From: Candidatus Ethanoperedens thermophilum
Lineage (GTDB): Archaea; Halobacteriota; Methanosarcinia; Methanosarcinales; EX4572-44
Direction of reading: 5' to 3'
Assembly (NCBI GenBank): GCA_012910725.1
Contig: WNEG01000023.1
Coordinates: forward strand, 7,609 to 14,692
Length of the DNA stretch: 7,084 nucleotides
Both the position numbers and the translations under genes were made by a program. Below are positions 5,474-7,084 of the stretch, one piece after another. Numbering within the stretch: the stretch's first letter is position 1; each line of letters begins with the position of its first letter. The notes below the pieces were generated by a model. The model was not told the DNA's origin and made no database searches. It was given only the letters and a program-made list of their open reading frames with translations.

Positions 5474-6760
5474 GTGACAGTCATTCAACCAATCCTCCAG
5501 GTAGCTCTTGACATACTTGAAACAGAACGTGCCATCGAAATAGCAACCGAGGCAATAGCAGGTGGCGCGGAATGGATAGAAGCAGGTACACCGCTAATCA
5601 AAAGCGAAGGTATGGATGCGGTACGAAAGTTGAGAGAAACTTTTCCAGACAAAACCATTGTTGCGGACATGAAAATCCAGGACACGGGTGCATTAGAAGT
5701 TGAAATGGCATCAAAAGCGGGAGCAGACGTAATAACAATCCTTGCAACTGCTGACAATGCGACAGTAGAAGACGCCCTGCGAGCAGCACACAAATACGGA
5801 ACAACGCTCATGGCAGACCTCCTGTGCACAAAAAACTGGATTGTACGGGCAAAAGAACTTGAACGGATTGGGGTGGGTTACATCAACTTTCACACAGGAA
5901 TCGACCAGCAAATGAAAGGAGAGACGCCACTAAAACTGCTTAAAAATTTAGATTTAGTCGCTCCTATTGCCATTGCAGGTGGAATCGACGCAGAAATAGC
6001 TGCACAAGCAGTATCAGCAGGTGCAAGCATAATTATAGTGGGGGGAAACATCACTCGCTCGGAAAACGTCACAGAATCCACAAAAAAAATAATCAGTGCA
6101 ATGCACAAACCACAGACCACTGTCAACAAAAAAACAGACATACAAAAAGAGATTATACGCCTTTTGGGGAACGCATCAACACCAAACATTACAGATGCAA
6201 TTCATCGAAAGGGTGCAATGAAGAACGTCAAGTCAATGATAGCAGGTCAAAAAATAGTGGGGCAGGCTGTTACAGTACAAACTTTTGAAGGCGACTGGGC
6301 AAAACCGGTCGAAGCAATCGACATAGCAAAACCTGGTGAAATCATAGTAATCTACAACGCAAGCAAACATGTCGCGCCATGGGGAGAACTTGCCAGCTTA
6401 AGCTGCATCAACAAAGGCATTGCAGGTGTCATCATCGATGGTGCTGTACGAGATATAGACGACATTCGAAAACTCAAATTCCCAGTATTTGCTTGCAGCA
6501 CGGTACCGAGTGCGGGAGAGCCAAAAGGCATGGGTGAAATCAATGTAGAAATCGTATGCGGGGGACAAACCGTGCGACAGGGGGACTACATCGTAGGCGA
6601 CGATAATGGAGTTGTTGTGATACCAAAAGAGCGAGCCTACGAAATCGCACGGCGCGCTGTTGAAGTAGCAAAAACAGAACAACGCATCAGGGAAGAAATA
6701 AAACGTGGAAAAACCCTCTCACAGGTACTGCACCTTGAAAAATGGGAAAAAATGTCGTAA
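5474..6760 (+). CDS. 3-hexulose-6-phosphate synthase fused to RraA-like domain
   Basis: 428 residues with a GTG start. Residues 1-211 are a hexulose-6-phosphate synthase barrel of the OMP decarboxylase superfamily: Asp13, Glu36, the Asp-x-Lys-x-x-Asp motif (D65, K67, D70), HTGID (140-144), IAGGI (167-171) and the phosphate-binding VGGNIT (189-194). In archaea without the oxidative pentose phosphate route this enzyme mainly runs backwards, cleaving hexulose-6-phosphate to ribulose-5-phosphate and formaldehyde. After a polar linker (212-221) residues 222-428 form an RraA/aldolase-like domain with GEL (304-306), DGAVRD (322-327, with the Arg-Asp pair) and DDNGVVVIP near the end; its substrate is unknown. 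The same fusion is known in methanogens as hexulose-6-phosphate synthase/ribonuclease regulator. The frame stays open upstream to 5171 through repeats, but homology begins only at the GTG. Confidence 0.95.
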   Translation: MTVIQPILQVALDILETERAIEIATEAIAGGAEWIEAGTPLIKSEGMDAVRKLRETFPDKTIVADMKIQDTGALEVEMASKAGADVITILATADNATVEDALRAAHKYGTTLMADLLCTKNWIVRAKELERIGVGYINFHTGIDQQMKGETPLKLLKNLDLVAPIAIAGGIDAEIAAQAVSAGASIIIVGGNITRSENVTESTKKIISAMHKPQTTVNKKTDIQKEIIRLLGNASTPNITDAIHRKGAMKNVKSMIAGQKIVGQAVTVQTFEGDWAKPVEAIDIAKPGEIIVIYNASKHVAPWGELASLSCINKGIAGVIIDGAVRDIDDIRKLKFPVFACSTVPSAGEPKGMGEINVEIVCGGQTVRQGDYIVGDDNGVVVIPKERAYEIARRAVEVAKTEQRIREEIKRGKTLSQVLHLEKWEKMS

Positions 6761-6816
6761 CCAAACGTTAAAGAGGACATTCGTACATTCTCTACGGAGC
6801 TTAATTGCTTCGACAA

Positions 6817-7069
6817 CTTGATTGCTGACGCAATCAAGAATCGTTTTTCTACACTCGATTGCGAAGCAATCGAAAATCGTTTTTCTACACAACGAAGTTG
6901 TGCAGTACTTGCGCAATCAAGAGTTATTCAAGAGTTACTTTTCTACACTCGATTGCTTCACAATCGAGAATTGAGAGTTGTTTCCGTACACGGAGTGTGC
7001 GGTTCTGTACAACGAAGTTGTGCAGTACTTGCGTAATCAAGAGTTGTTTCTACTCAAGTTAATACTTGA
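6817..7069. repeat. Hairpin repeat array 3 (downstream of hps)
   Basis: The last 324 bases carry no gene. After 56 bases without recognisable signal come C hairpins at 6817-6838 (CTTGATTGC/GCAATCAAG, 4-base loop), 6855-6873 (TCGATTGC/GCAATCGA, loop GAA) and 6948-6968 (CTCGATTG/CAATCGAG, loop CTTCA). A hairpins are at 6885-6905 (CTACACAAC, one mismatch) and 7005-7025, and a B hairpin at 6984-7002 (CCGTACAC/GTGTGCGG, loop GGA) lies two T residues before the latter. A small palindrome at 7054-7069 (TCAAGT/ACTTGA) ends the array. Bases 6983-7025 repeat 5194-5236 exactly. Confidence 0.88.
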
Positions 7070-7084
7070 CTTTCAAAGATAACT

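Overview
The window reads as a chromosomal segment of a euryarchaeon, most likely of the methanogen/ANME-type Methanomicrobia sensu lato. The evidence is an archaeal-type riboflavin synthase (RibC), a hexulose-6-phosphate synthase fused to an RraA-like domain (known from Methanosarcina-like archaea), a tRNA gene without encoded CCA, and TATA-like boxes placed about 26 bases before probable transcription starts. No rRNA or lineage marker is present, so anything below class level is a guess. There is no phage, transposase, toxin or CRISPR gene.

Layout. Positions 41-998, minus strand: ribC, preceded by two small unrecognised frames (33 and about 89 codons). They overlap each other and ribC by GTGA and ATGA junctions, which suggests one translationally coupled transcript behind a good TATA box at 923-932. 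Positions 999-1073, minus: tRNA-Pro(UGG). Positions 1141-2418, minus: aroA (EPSP synthase). Positions 2478-2670: hairpin array. Positions 2681-4561, minus: speA, a PLP-dependent biosynthetic arginine decarboxylase. Positions 4646-4969, minus: a thioredoxin, with its own TATA box and Shine-Dalgarno site. Positions 5095-5418: a second hairpin array in the divergent gap. Positions 5474-6760, plus: the HPS-RraA fusion, probably leaderless with a GTG start. Positions 6817-7069: a third hairpin array. A lone hairpin of the same family sits at 1-23.

The genes are housekeeping metabolism: ribulose-5-phosphate supply (HPS), riboflavin synthesis (which consumes ribulose-5-phosphate upstream of RibC), the shikimate pathway (AroA), agmatine supply (SpeA; archaea need agmatine for polyamines and for the agmatidine of tRNA-Ile2), thiol redox (thioredoxin) and tRNA-Pro. 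They do not form one operon.

The unusual part is the intergenic DNA. Four of the gaps hold members of one repeat family: short inverted repeats with 7-10 bp arms and nearly always a 3-base loop. The arm sequences differ between copies, but most differences are compensated on the other arm. In the densest part two hairpin types alternate in a 58-bp composite unit (19-base hairpin, TT, 21-base hairpin, 16-base linker). All arrays run in the same orientation whatever the strand of the adjacent genes. I do not recognise this family and consider it the best candidate for something undescribed here.
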